The notes beneath the pieces were generated by a model that saw only the letters and a program-made list of their open reading frames with translations, searched no databases and was not told the DNA's origin. 64,000 bases of DNA from Pseudomonadota bacterium. GTDB taxonomy: Bacteria; Chloroflexota; UBA5177; JAJPKF01. A program made the position numbers and the translations under genes. The stretch is taken from the NCBI GenBank assembly GCA_021323865.1, contig JAJPKF010000023.1, positions 62,001 through 126,000 on the forward strand. Reading direction: 5' to 3'. The stretch's first letter is position 1. Every line of letters begins with the position of its first letter. Of this stretch, positions 44,184 to 52,255 are shown piece after piece.

Positions 44184-45159
44184 GCCCGCCGTTCTCGAGG
44201 AGCTCCGAGCTTCCGGGCTCAAGCGGGTAACCGCCAATGAGCCCATGAGCCGCCATACCACCTGGAGGATTGGCGGGCCGGCCGACTACTTCGGAATCGC
44301 CGAAACTGCTGAGTCGCTCGCTCGGGCCGCGACCATGGCGACCCGTCTCAGCATGCCGTGGCTGGTGCTCGGTGGCGGAAGCAACATACTGGTGTCGGAT
44401 CAGGGTATTGCCGGGCTTGTCATTCTCAATCGCATTAAGACACTTGACGTCACTCCGGAGCCTGGAGGGGCGACCGTGGAGGCGGGCAGCGGTGTTTTCT
44501 TTGCTCGCCTCGCGCACTTCACTGCGAAGCGCGGATACGCAGGTTTGGAGTGGGGTGTAGCCATCCCGGGTACGGTGGGAGCCGGTGTCGTGAACAATGC
44601 CGGGGCGCATCATGGAGATGTTCAGAAGGCGCTATTGAAGGCGGAGGTCATCAACGCACGGGGAGACACTCAGGTGCTGGAGCCGTCGGCCCTCGGCTTT
44701 ACCTACCGCAAGAGCGCCCTCAAACACTCTGGAGAACAACCAGTTAGGCAGACGGCATCAGTCGTAACTCGGTGTTGGTTCCGGGTACGGGTGGATACCG
44801 AACGATCTGCCTTGAGTGTGATCGAACGGCTCCAAGCTCAGCGGCTGGAAACGCAGCCGATCACCGAGGCATCGGCAGGATCCACGTTCAAGAACCCGGA
44901 CTCCGACAGCGCCGGCCGCTTGATTGAGGCGGCCGGACTCAAGGGGACGGTTCAAGGCAGGGCCGAAATCTCCGCGAAACATGCCAACTTCATCGTCAAT
45001 AGGGGCAATGCCAGCGCAGCCGATGTGATTGAGCTGATGCGCCGTGCCCGTGAGGTGGTGCTGGACCGCTTCGGTGTGTGCCTCGAGCCGGAAATACAGC
45101 TCGTCGGTCGCTGGGCAGCAGGGCTGGAGACTCTGCTTGGTCAGGCAGCCAACTGTTGA
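44176..45159 (+). CDS. murB: UDP-N-acetylenolpyruvoylglucosamine reductase
   Basis: 327 residues, type without the extra C-terminal loop. FAD-binding marks: SRHTTWRIGGPADYF, LVLGGGSNILVSDQGIAG, LEWGVAIPGTVGAGVVNNAG. The catalytic end has SAGSTFKNPDSDSAGRLIEA and GRAEISAKHANFIVNRGNA. It reduces the enolpyruvyl group to give UDP-MurNAc. The start is TTG at 44176. The stop TGA shares its last A with the ftsQ ATG. Confidence 0.96.
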   Translation: MAKPAVLEELRASGLKRVTANEPMSRHTTWRIGGPADYFGIAETAESLARAATMATRLSMPWLVLGGGSNILVSDQGIAGLVILNRIKTLDVTPEPGGATVEAGSGVFFARLAHFTAKRGYAGLEWGVAIPGTVGAGVVNNAGAHHGDVQKALLKAEVINARGDTQVLEPSALGFTYRKSALKHSGEQPVRQTASVVTRCWFRVRVDTERSALSVIERLQAQRLETQPITEASAGSTFKNPDSDSAGRLIEAAGLKGTVQGRAEISAKHANFIVNRGNASAADVIELMRRAREVVLDRFGVCLEPEIQLVGRWAAGLETLLGQAANC

Positions 45160-45872
45160 TGCAACGACCCGAGGACCGACCAGCCAGCCCTTCACTTCTG
45201 CCGAGCTACATATTGTTCGCGACCACCGCAGCCGTGCTCCTGCTGGCATTCCTGGCTCCGGTCTTCTCCGTGGGAGGAGTGGACGTGGTGGGATCAGGCC
45301 TGTCGCAAGGCGCCATTGACCGGGCGGCGGGGGTGCAGGGCAAGAACATCTTTACAATCAAAGGCGCAACTGTCCTCGCCAACCTCCGGCGGGTGCCGGA
45401 AATACTCGTGACCGGAGTCGATCTGTCCTTGCCAAACAGTGTCACGGTCCGGGCAATCCGGCGCAGGGGTGTTCTTGCCTGGGTGCAACATGGTCAGATC
45501 TATCTCGTGGACAAGTTTGGCCGGTTGATCCAACAGGTCCAGAGCTCCTCTCTTCCGGCGGTGGTGAACGCGACGGGCCATCCGGTCCCTCTCGGCGGTT
45601 ACGCGAACGAGGTGGCGATTGTGGCGGGCCGGTACGTGGAGCGGTCTCTCGGATGGGCACACATCAACCGGCTCACCCTCGACCGCCGTCGCGGGTTGAT
45701 CCTGCAGTCGCAGCAGGGTTGGAAGGCGGTCATGGGACTGCCCTCCGGCAGGGCATTGGTCACCCGAGTGTCGCTCCTTCGTGGACTCCTGAAGCAAACC
45801 CGGACTTCGGCCCGTCATCTCGTATTCGTCAATCTGCGCAGCCGCCCACTGTATGCCTCCTTCTCGCCATGA
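45159..45872 (+). CDS. ftsQ: FtsQ/DivIB-type division protein
   Basis: 237 residues from the ATG at 45159. An in-frame start at 45078 lies within murB and would add an unlikely polar leader. A single membrane helix (ILFATTAAVLLLAFLAPVFS) is followed by a POTRA-like domain, SVGGVDVVGSGLSQGAIDRA, and the beta domain with AWVQHGQIYLVDKFGRLIQQ. The place between murB and ftsA supports FtsQ. It is expected to stabilise the FtsL-FtsB/FtsQ complex on the outer side of the membrane. Confidence 0.85.
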   Translation: MQRPEDRPASPSLLPSYILFATTAAVLLLAFLAPVFSVGGVDVVGSGLSQGAIDRAAGVQGKNIFTIKGATVLANLRRVPEILVTGVDLSLPNSVTVRAIRRRGVLAWVQHGQIYLVDKFGRLIQQVQSSSLPAVVNATGHPVPLGGYANEVAIVAGRYVERSLGWAHINRLTLDRRRGLILQSQQGWKAVMGLPSGRALVTRVSLLRGLLKQTRTSARHLVFVNLRSRPLYASFSP

Positions 45873-45904
45873 GACGGCGCTGAAGGCCAAGGAAGGAATC
45901 CGCC

Positions 45905-47146
45905 GTGCCGCGTGAACACGCCGTGGTTGCCCTGGATGTTGGAACCACCAAGGTTTGCACCTTAATCGGCGAGATCGAAGCCGATCGGGCCCTGAACATC
46001 GTGGGGGTTGGCACCGCTCCATCCCGCGGAATGCGGAAGGGCGTCGTCATCAACATCGATGAGGTTGCCTCCGGAATCACCGAAGCGGTGGATCAATGCG
46101 CACGCCTCTCCGGCTACCGCATCGACTCTGCCTTCGTGGCTGTGACTGGGGCTCACATCCAAGGGCTCAATACGCGCGGGGTGGTAGCGGTCTCCTCGAG
46201 TGCAAGCGAGATTGTTGAGTCGGATGTGGACCGAGCAATGGAGGCAGCTCGGGTCCAGGCGATCAGCCAGGACCGCGAAGTCCTCCACGTCCTTCCTCGC
46301 GGCTACACCCTGGACGGTCAGGAGGGCGTTCGTGATCCCATCGGCATGTCCGGCCACCGATTGGAGGCCGAGATCCACATCGTCACCGCGGGAACGACCG
46401 CCATCCACAATTTGGTGCGTGCGGTCCGGCGAGCCGGCATCGACATCGACGACCTCGTGTTGCAGCCCCTGGCCTCCAGCGAGGCCGTCCTGACCGCCGC
46501 AGAGCGTGACGTGGGAGTCGCCCTCGTGGACATTGGCGGCGGTACCACCGATGTCGCCGTCTTCTACGAGCAGGGCGTATGCCACACTTCCACGCTGCCC
46601 GTGGGTGGCTTCCATGTCACCAACGATCTGGCCCTGGGGTTGCGCGCCCCCTTCGCCCTTGCTGAAGAGGTGAAGATCCAGTATGGATCGGCCCTCCCCG
46701 GGGAAGTTGCTCCAGATGACGTCGTGGACCTCAAGACCTACGACAACGAGGAGGGTGAACCGGTTTCGCGCAAGCTCATCGCGGACATCATCGAAGCTCG
46801 AATGCAGGAAATCTTCACCCTCATCAAGCGCGAGATCGATCGGGCCGGGTTCGGACGACTCCTGCCGGCCGGCGTGATTCTGACCGGTGGAACGGCCGAG
46901 CTGAAGGGCATCCGTAACCTTGGACGTGACGTGCTCGGGATGCCGGTCCGGGTTGGTCAGCCGAGCGGGATCATCGGCCTGACCGACACGGTCTCCCGGC
47001 CTGCGTATGCCACCAGCGTCGGTCTGCTGCTTTGGGCTCGCGGGAGGGAATCGGCGACCATATCTTCCGTGAGCAGCTCAGCAGGCACACGGTGGCGTCC
47101 CGATACTGGACGCGTCACCCGTTGGCTCAAGGAGTTCATACCCTAG
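45905..47146 (+). CDS. ftsA: Cell division protein FtsA
   Basis: 413 residues. Actin-type ATPase: VALDVGTTKVCTLIGEIEAD (phosphate 1), the SHS2-domain 1C region with GYRIDSAFVAVTGAHIQG, VALVDIGGGTTDVAVFYEQG (phosphate 2) and VILTGGTAELKGIRNL (adenosine). The terminal WLKEFIP could be the membrane-binding amphipathic end. It tethers FtsZ to the membrane. The start is GTG at 45905 with AAGGAA upstream. Confidence 0.95.
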   Translation: MPREHAVVALDVGTTKVCTLIGEIEADRALNIVGVGTAPSRGMRKGVVINIDEVASGITEAVDQCARLSGYRIDSAFVAVTGAHIQGLNTRGVVAVSSSASEIVESDVDRAMEAARVQAISQDREVLHVLPRGYTLDGQEGVRDPIGMSGHRLEAEIHIVTAGTTAIHNLVRAVRRAGIDIDDLVLQPLASSEAVLTAAERDVGVALVDIGGGTTDVAVFYEQGVCHTSTLPVGGFHVTNDLALGLRAPFALAEEVKIQYGSALPGEVAPDDVVDLKTYDNEEGEPVSRKLIADIIEARMQEIFTLIKREIDRAGFGRLLPAGVILTGGTAELKGIRNLGRDVLGMPVRVGQPSGIIGLTDTVSRPAYATSVGLLLWARGRESATISSVSSSAGTRWRPDTGRVTRWLKEFIP

Positions 47147-47251
47147 TCCGCCCTCATGGCATGCCGAACTGGTGGCTTTCACGCGTGGAACGGCACCGAC
47201 TCACATCCACGTTTCCGGCGAATTTTCGTGGATCCAGCTGCTCTGCAGGTC

Positions 47252-47260
47252 TGATATATT
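47252..47260 (+). promoter_or_regulatory. Extended -10 element before ftsZ
   Basis: TGATATATT (TGn-TATATT) lies in the 214-bp ftsA-ftsZ gap, about 100 bp before the ftsZ ATG, in an AT-rich patch. No -35 match is seen, as expected for an extended -10 type. It may allow extra ftsZ expression. Confidence 0.4.
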
Positions 47261-47360
47261 GCTGCATACACCGAGGGGGAGCGGCGGCAATCCCAGCGCA
47301 AGCCTGCCGTCCTGAATACGGAAAGACTGCGGCGTCTCTGACGTCAGGGGGAGGAAGCGG

Positions 47361-48578
47361 ATGGACAACATGAGGCATTTCGGACGGGGTGACGGCGCCG
47401 ATTCGGGTGTTCCCAGTCCCGCGGTCATAAAGGTGGTCGGCATCGGAGGTGGCGGCAGCAACGCCGTCAATCGCATGGCACGTTCCGGAGTCAGCAACGT
47501 AGAGCTGATTGCCGTGAATACGGACGGTCAGGCTCTGATGCAATCGCCGGCCCCGGTCCGCATTCATATTGGGGAGAAAATCACCCGTGGCTTGGGCGCG
47601 GGAGGAAATCCCGCCGTCGGCCAGAAGGCGGCTGAGGAGAGCGGCGAAGAGCTCTACGACGCGCTCCGTGGAGCCGACATGATCTTTGTTACCGCGGGCA
47701 TGGGCGGGGGCACCGGGACTGGTGCCAGCCCCATCGTGGCTCAGATTGCCAAGGAAGTGGGTGCACTGACGGTAGGTGTCATCACGAAACCTTTCTCCTT
47801 TGAGGGCAGCCGCCGCCGGCAAACAGCCGAGGAAGGCATCGCCAATCTCAAGGAGCGAGTCGACACGCTCATCACCATTCCCAACGACCGGCTCCTCACG
47901 CTTGCCGATCCCAAGCTCTCCATGACCGAGGCCTTTTCGCTTGCCGACGAGGTTCTCCACCAAGGGATCCAGGGCATCTCCGATACCATCACCGAAACGG
48001 GTGTCGTCAATGTGGACTTCGCGGATGTGAAGGCCGTCATGTCCCATGCGGGGTCGGCACTCATGGCGATTGGCCGGGCTGCCGGTGAGAACCGAGCTGT
48101 CGAGGCGGCCCAAGCCGCTATCTCCAGCCCCCTGCTTGACGTCTCCATCAATGGAGCCAAGGGCGTGCTGCTCAACATCGCCGGCTACGACTTCACGTTG
48201 CATGAGGTTGGTGAGGCCGCCCGCATCGTCCAGGAGGCCGCGGATCCCGACGCCAACATCATCTTCGGCGCAGTTTCGGATGAGTCTCTAAAGGACGAGA
48301 TTCAGGTCACCGTCATTGCCACCGGGTTTGAGCCACGACCGCAGCAGGCGCAACGTGGCAGCTTCCGGAGCGCTTTCGAACGGTCACGCGCGGCCGGAAA
48401 CGCGACCGAGCCGACGAGAGCCGAGCGGACCACGCAACCTGCGGCACCGGCTCCGGCCCAGCCGACTCCTCCTGAACCGCAGCCGGACCGTCCTGCGGCG
48501 CGAACGAAGTCGTCCTATCAGGCTCCCGAGTCAGACGAGGACGACCTCGACATTCCGGCATTCATCCGGCGAAGGTAA
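47361..48578 (+). CDS. ftsZ: Cell division tubulin FtsZ
   Basis: 405 residues. [17 protein letters not shown] starts the GTPase domain, the tubulin signature is [20 protein letters not shown], and [13 protein letters not shown] and the T7-loop [19 protein letters not shown] are intact. A Pro/Ala/Glu-rich linker (about 325-390) ends in the conserved tail [13 protein letters not shown], the FtsA contact peptide. It polymerises into the Z-ring. GGGGGAGGAAG precedes the ATG. Confidence 0.98.
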   Translation: MDNMRHFGRGDGADSGVPSPAVIKVVGIGGGGSNAVNRMARSGVSNVELIAVNTDGQALMQSPAPVRIHIGEKITRGLGAGGNPAVGQKAAEESGEELYDALRGADMIFVTAGMGGGTGTGASPIVAQIAKEVGALTVGVITKPFSFEGSRRRQTAEEGIANLKERVDTLITIPNDRLLTLADPKLSMTEAFSLADEVLHQGIQGISDTITETGVVNVDFADVKAVMSHAGSALMAIGRAAGENRAVEAAQAAISSPLLDVSINGAKGVLLNIAGYDFTLHEVGEAARIVQEAADPDANIIFGAVSDESLKDEIQVTVIATGFEPRPQQAQRGSFRSAFERSRAAGNATEPTRAERTTQPAAPAPAQPTPPEPQPDRPAARTKSSYQAPESDEDDLDIPAFIRRR

Positions 48579-48632
48579 GCCGCCTAGCCGATCCCGACAA
48601 ACCTTCCTACCGGCCGAATTGCCCTGACATCC

Positions 48633-48658
48633 AGCCGAGGGCGCCTCAAGCCTCGGCT
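48633..48658 (+). terminator. Perfect 8-bp hairpin after ftsZ
   Basis: AGCCGAGG - 10 bases - CCTCGGCT lies 54 bp after the ftsZ stop and 58 bp before mrp. There is no T-run after it, so it may be a terminator or a processing site at the end of the dcw transcript. Confidence 0.45.
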
Positions 48659-48716
48659 AGAATGACGTGCCGGCCCCAGTCTTCGATTTTTGGCGTCATT
48701 CCTAAGGAAACCAGCT

Positions 48717-49805
48717 ATGGGAGCAGTAGCCCCCTCGACAGTAACTGAAGAGCAGGTTCTCGCCGCGCTGCGGGAGATCATAGATCCCGACCTTCACCGC
48801 GACATCGTGTCACTTGGCATGATCAAGGACCTGCGCATCGTCGGTGGTGACGTGGCGTTCACGTTTGAGCTGACGACCCCTGCCTGCCCGGTTCGCAACC
48901 AGTTTGAAGCCGCAGCTCGTGATGCCGTGGCCGCGGTTCCCGGGGTCGAACACGTGGACGTGAAGATGAGCGCCCAGGTTCGCCAGGCAGGGCGAGGACG
49001 AACCGGCAATCAGCTTCAGCTTCCGGGCATTCGCAACATCATCGCCGTCGCCAGCGGGAAGGGCGGAGTGGGAAAGTCGACGGTCGCAGCTAACCTCGCC
49101 GCGGCTCTCGCACAGTCTGGAGCAATGGTCGGGCTTCTCGACGCCGACGTGTACGGTCCGAGCGTGCCCCAAGTGATGGGCATCCGAGACGGCATCCGTG
49201 CCGAGGAAGGCAGGATGGTTCCGAATGAGGCCCATGGGGTGAAGCTCATATCCCTTGGGTTCATTGCCGGCGACAAGCCGGTCATGTGGCGAGGCCCGAT
49301 GATCGGCCACGCGCTCAAACAGCTACTTGAAGATGTGAACTGGGGCGAGTTGGACTATCTTGTCGTCGATCTCCCTCCCGGTACCGGTGACGCACAGCTG
49401 AGTCTTACGCAGCTCATTCCGATTACCGGCGTCATTGTTGTGTCGACACCGCAAGATCTGGCTCTGGGCATCGCCTCCAAGGCGCTTCAGATGTTCCGTC
49501 AGCTCCACGTTCCTATTCTCGGCTTCGTGGAGAATATGAGCACGTTCCGCTGTCCGGACTGCGGCCACGATTCACACATATTCGGCACTGGCGGGGCCCG
49601 TGCAGCTGCTGAGTCGCTACACGTCCCGTTCCTGGGTGAACTCCCACTCGATACGGCGATTCGGGAGAGTGGTGACTGTGGAGTGCCGGTGGTTGTAGAG
49701 ACTCCCGATTCCGCTGCGGGCCAGGCGTTGAAGGGCATCGCGCAGAAGGCTGCCGCACAAGTGAGCATACGGACCGCTCAAACGATACCACTCGTCGTTC
49801 GCTAG
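48717..49805 (+). CDS. mrp: Mrp/NBP35 family iron-sulfur cluster carrier ATPase
   Basis: 362 residues from the ATG at 48717 (AAGGA in correct spacing; an upstream start at 48690 lacks one). An N-terminal MIP18/DUF59 domain (about 1-85, LREIIDPDLHRDIVSLGMI) is joined to a ParA-like ATPase with the deviant Walker A AVASGKGGVGKSTVAANLAA. Later VVDLPPGTGDAQLSL and the cluster-binding CPDC (FRCPDCGHDS) appear. It carries [4Fe-4S] clusters to apo-proteins. The molybdenum hydroxylases (2Fe-2S) and MtaB (4Fe-4S) are FeS enzymes in the same window, but a specific link is not shown. Confidence 0.95.
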   Translation: MGAVAPSTVTEEQVLAALREIIDPDLHRDIVSLGMIKDLRIVGGDVAFTFELTTPACPVRNQFEAAARDAVAAVPGVEHVDVKMSAQVRQAGRGRTGNQLQLPGIRNIIAVASGKGGVGKSTVAANLAAALAQSGAMVGLLDADVYGPSVPQVMGIRDGIRAEEGRMVPNEAHGVKLISLGFIAGDKPVMWRGPMIGHALKQLLEDVNWGELDYLVVDLPPGTGDAQLSLTQLIPITGVIVVSTPQDLALGIASKALQMFRQLHVPILGFVENMSTFRCPDCGHDSHIFGTGGARAAAESLHVPFLGELPLDTAIRESGDCGVPVVVETPDSAAGQALKGIAQKAAAQVSIRTAQTIPLVVR

Positions 49806-49855
49806 CGACCGCCGGTCCAGGTGCCGGCACGCAACGAGTATTTATCTGCATCGAA

Positions 49856-50404
49856 TTGCCCGAGTCCCTCCGCAAGTCCATCTTTACCAAGTGTCATCGA
49901 CTCCTCAAGGCAGAAGATTTGCGGCTTGTCCCAGCAGACAACCTCCATGTCACCCTCCGCTTCCTTGGTGATCTGTCCCCACCGCAGCTGGAGCTCTTGT
50001 TCCAGGCGGTCAAGGCGGCCGCGCGGTCCCGACCCTTCTTGCTGCAGCTGGCCGGAATAGGGGCGTTTCCGAATCGTCGAGCGCCCAACATAATCTGGAT
50101 CGGAATCGCGACCGGCGCTACCGAGCTGCAATCGCTGTGGATGGTTCTGAATCGTTCACTTCTTGAGGCGGGCTTCGAGAAGCCAGATACCCAACACTTC
50201 ACGGGTCACCTAACCGTGGCGCGCGTGCGGGCACCAAGAAGAACCACGACTCTCGCGCTGCGACAGCTTTTGGCGCCTTCTGCGAACGCGACCCCGGTGT
50301 TTGGAGAGTTTGGCGTCAGCCACCTGACCGCCATGAGCAGCCGCCTCACCCCCGGCGGCTCGATCTACACCCCGCTGCTTCGACAACCGCTTTCCGAGCA
50401 GTAA
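49856..50404 (+). CDS. thpR: RNA 2',3'-cyclic phosphodiesterase (ThpR/LigT family)
   Basis: 182 residues from a TTG at 49856. Both 2H-phosphoesterase tetrapeptides are visible: HVTLRFLG near residue 29 and HLTVARV near residue 120. The family N-terminus is usually a short strand like M-x-x-FIAIELP. That strand is encoded in frame just upstream (RVFICIELP), but no ATG, GTG or TTG is found before it in this frame, whereas a GTG at 49821 is in another frame. The true start is therefore uncertain: non-canonical initiation, or a frameshift. It opens or ligates RNA 2',3'-cyclic phosphates. It follows mrp by about 50 bp. Confidence 0.82.
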   Translation: MPESLRKSIFTKCHRLLKAEDLRLVPADNLHVTLRFLGDLSPPQLELLFQAVKAAARSRPFLLQLAGIGAFPNRRAPNIIWIGIATGATELQSLWMVLNRSLLEAGFEKPDTQHFTGHLTVARVRAPRRTTTLALRQLLAPSANATPVFGEFGVSHLTAMSSRLTPGGSIYTPLLRQPLSEQ

Positions 50405-50416
50405 CCGCGCCGGCGT

Positions 50417-50776
50417 TCAGCTCCGAGCCCGCTGCACCTCGACGCCGGCCGCTTCGACCACGGCTGGGATGGGTGGATTGAGCTTGCGCAAGCGCACCGT
50501 CACCCCTTCAATGGCCAGCTTCTCGAGCAGCGCCTCCGCGATGGAAACCGCCCTGCTCTCCAGGAGAGCAAATGGTCCGGCGCAAAGCGCATTACGCGCA
50601 ATCTCGTAGACGTGAGCGTAGCTGACCGTGTCGACGACGTCGTCGGAACAGGCCGCGCGGCTGACGTCGACCTCACAGATGATGTCCAGGCGATACCGCT
50701 GACCGACCTCTCGTTCAGAAGCCGAAACACCACCATGGGCGTACAGCTCGACGCCCTCGAGGAAGATTTTGTCCAT
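50417..50776 (-). CDS. folB: Dihydroneopterin aldolase
   Basis: 119 residues, the typical size. It begins MDKIFLEGVELYAHGGVS and carries YRLDIICEVDVS, DDVVDTVSYAHVYEIA and the C-terminal GVTVRLRKLNPPIP, all standard for FolB/DHNA. It makes 6-hydroxymethyl-dihydropterin in folate synthesis. It is the last gene of a minus-strand run after lepB, padR and a HAAS gene. No other folate gene is in the window. Confidence 0.95.
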   Translation of the reverse strand: MDKIFLEGVELYAHGGVSASEREVGQRYRLDIICEVDVSRAACSDDVVDTVSYAHVYEIARNALCAGPFALLESRAVSIAEALLEKLAIEGVTVRLRKLNPPIPAVVEAAGVEVQRARS

Positions 50777-50791
50777 GTTCGGCCGGTAGGC

Positions 50792-51175
50792 CTACCGCAT
50801 TCGGAGACGTGGATGTGCCAGGTGGCTCAGGCGTGCGGGTCCCGGTTTGACGTGCGTGTGATGGGAGCTCGAGGCGAAGGTGGCGGCTGCGCCAAATCCT
50901 GCGGAAGCCGCCCCGAGCAGGAGAGAAGCGGCGATGGCCACTCGGAGCCTCCGGAGGCGGGGCCGGTAGACTGAGCTCAGCATTCTGGCCACCATCACTG
51001 GGTCACCAAACCGACGAGCGGCCTCCAGCCGCGCTTCTTCCGGCGTGTGACCTGCGTACTCCAAGTCTCTGCGGCTGTCTTCGAGATGAGACTCCAGCTC
51101 TCGCAGGAGCGCACCGCGGTGTGACCGAGGCACCTTTAACTCAGCAGCGATTTTGCCGATGGGATCATGCGCCAC
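50792..51175 (-). CDS. HAAS-type (permease-prefix) signalling domain protein
   Basis: 127 residues. Residues about 1-65 resemble the HAAS/permease-prefix helical domain (RGALLRELESHLEDSRRDLE, GHTPEEARLEAARRFGDPVM). Then comes one membrane helix (LRVAIAASLLLGAASAGFGA) and a His/Ser/Pro-rich tail. HAAS domains usually stand next to PadR regulators and membrane proteins. The gene follows padR by 5 bp. No known partner permease is visible. Function is unknown. Confidence 0.65.
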   Translation of the reverse strand: MAHDPIGKIAAELKVPRSHRGALLRELESHLEDSRRDLEYAGHTPEEARLEAARRFGDPVMVARMLSSVYRPRLRRLRVAIAASLLLGAASAGFGAAATFASSSHHTHVKPGPARLSHLAHPRLRMR

Positions 51176-51180
51176 CCGGC

Positions 51181-51519
51181 CTACGCTCCGGCACCTGACG
51201 TTATGAGGTCAACGGCACGCGCAAAGCCGGTCCACTCCGTGAGCCGTTGTGCCAGCACCTGCACCCCATGTTGCGTCAGTGAATAGTAGCGTCGCTCCAT
51301 GCCGTTCGGCATTCTTTGCCAACGGCCCTGAAGCAGCCCCTGATTCTCCAGCCGATGGAGTATCGGGTAGAGGGTCCCCTCATGGAACCGAAAGAAACCC
51401 TCACTGCGGCGGTTGAGCTCCCTGACAGCCTGATAGCCATACATCTCTCCCTGCGCAAGGATGGACAGGACGAGCGTATCGGCGGTGCCCTTGAGAAGCT
51501 CTCGAGAATGGCTTTTCAT
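51181..51519 (-). CDS. PadR family transcriptional regulator
   Basis: 112 residues of the short PadR-s2 type. LLKGTADTLVLSILAQGEMY-like N-terminal helix region, winged-helix VRELNRRSEGFFRFHEGTLY and PILHRLENQGLLQGRWQR, then a dimer helix. PadR proteins usually repress a nearby membrane-protein gene, here perhaps the HAAS gene or lepB. Its start overlaps the lepB stop by 4 bp. Confidence 0.94.
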   Translation of the reverse strand: MKSHSRELLKGTADTLVLSILAQGEMYGYQAVRELNRRSEGFFRFHEGTLYPILHRLENQGLLQGRWQRMPNGMERRYYSLTQHGVQVLAQRLTEWTGFARAVDLITSGAGA

Positions 51520-52169
51520 CGCGCCGCGGCAGCTCTGGTTCGCGAGGTCGACGGATCCGTGAAGATGTTGAAATCCTGAGGAGGCCAGTACGAAAGAAGG
51601 GCCCGTCCGATAATGTTCTTCCGAGGAACCGGCCCCCAGAGGTGGGAGTCGTCGCTGTTGTTCCGATTGTCGCCCAGGACAAAGTATTCACCCTTAGGCA
51701 CTACGTCTCCCGACGCGCCCAGGATCGAGTGCATCGAGTAGTCCGGCTCTTGCGCGATGTAGTCCTCGCTGAGCCTGCGACCATTCACGAAGACGGCGTG
51801 GTTGTGAATAGCGACACGATCGCCGGGTACGCCGATGATGCGCTTGACAAAGTCTTTGCTGGGGTTCAGCGGGTACCTGAAGACGACGATATCTCCTCGG
51901 TGGGGCGAGGTGACATCATAGGAGATTTTGTCGACAAGGATGAACTCGTTGTTGTGGAGCGTCGGGATCATGCTCCTGCCGTCGACCCGGAAGTTGCCCA
52001 CCGCGACGTGGGCAAGAAGAAAAAGCAAGAATGCCACGATGGCGACCTCGAGGAGCTCACCGAGAAGGCTTTGGCGAAATCGTCGAAAGGACCGCCGGCG
52101 GCTCGGAGCGACGTGCTCTGGGTCTGCTGTGGAAGACTCGGTTTGGAGCACAGTACCTAGTAATACCAC
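51516..52169 (-). CDS. lepB: Signal peptidase I
   Basis: 217 residues. One membrane helix (LLEVAIVAFLLFLLAHVAVG) and then the catalytic domain: nucleophile S66 in VDGRSMIPTL, general base K109 in FVKRIIGVPGD, and box E region YFVLGDNRNNSDDSHLWGPV. It removes signal peptides outside the membrane, and the sedolisin and phosphoesterase here are likely substrates. The start taken is GTG at 52169. It leads the lepB-padR-HAAS-folB run and is divergent from mtaB. Confidence 0.95.
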   Translation of the reverse strand: MVLLGTVLQTESSTADPEHVAPSRRRSFRRFRQSLLGELLEVAIVAFLLFLLAHVAVGNFRVDGRSMIPTLHNNEFILVDKISYDVTSPHRGDIVVFRYPLNPSKDFVKRIIGVPGDRVAIHNHAVFVNGRRLSEDYIAQEPDYSMHSILGASGDVVPKGEYFVLGDNRNNSDDSHLWGPVPRKNIIGRALLSYWPPQDFNIFTDPSTSRTRAAAAR

Positions 52170-52255
52170 ATAGCCCCTGTTGCCGCCCGGCGCTGTATCT
52201 GGGGTCTCTGACCGACGGCGATATAGTGGAACTGTTCACACCCCCGGAGCCCTCC

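Noticed and set aside
52031-52255. N-terminal 75-residue extension of mtaB
   Set aside because: It lies antisense over lepB and the divergent promoter, has no domain similarity, and a good Shine-Dalgarno precedes the ATG at 52256.
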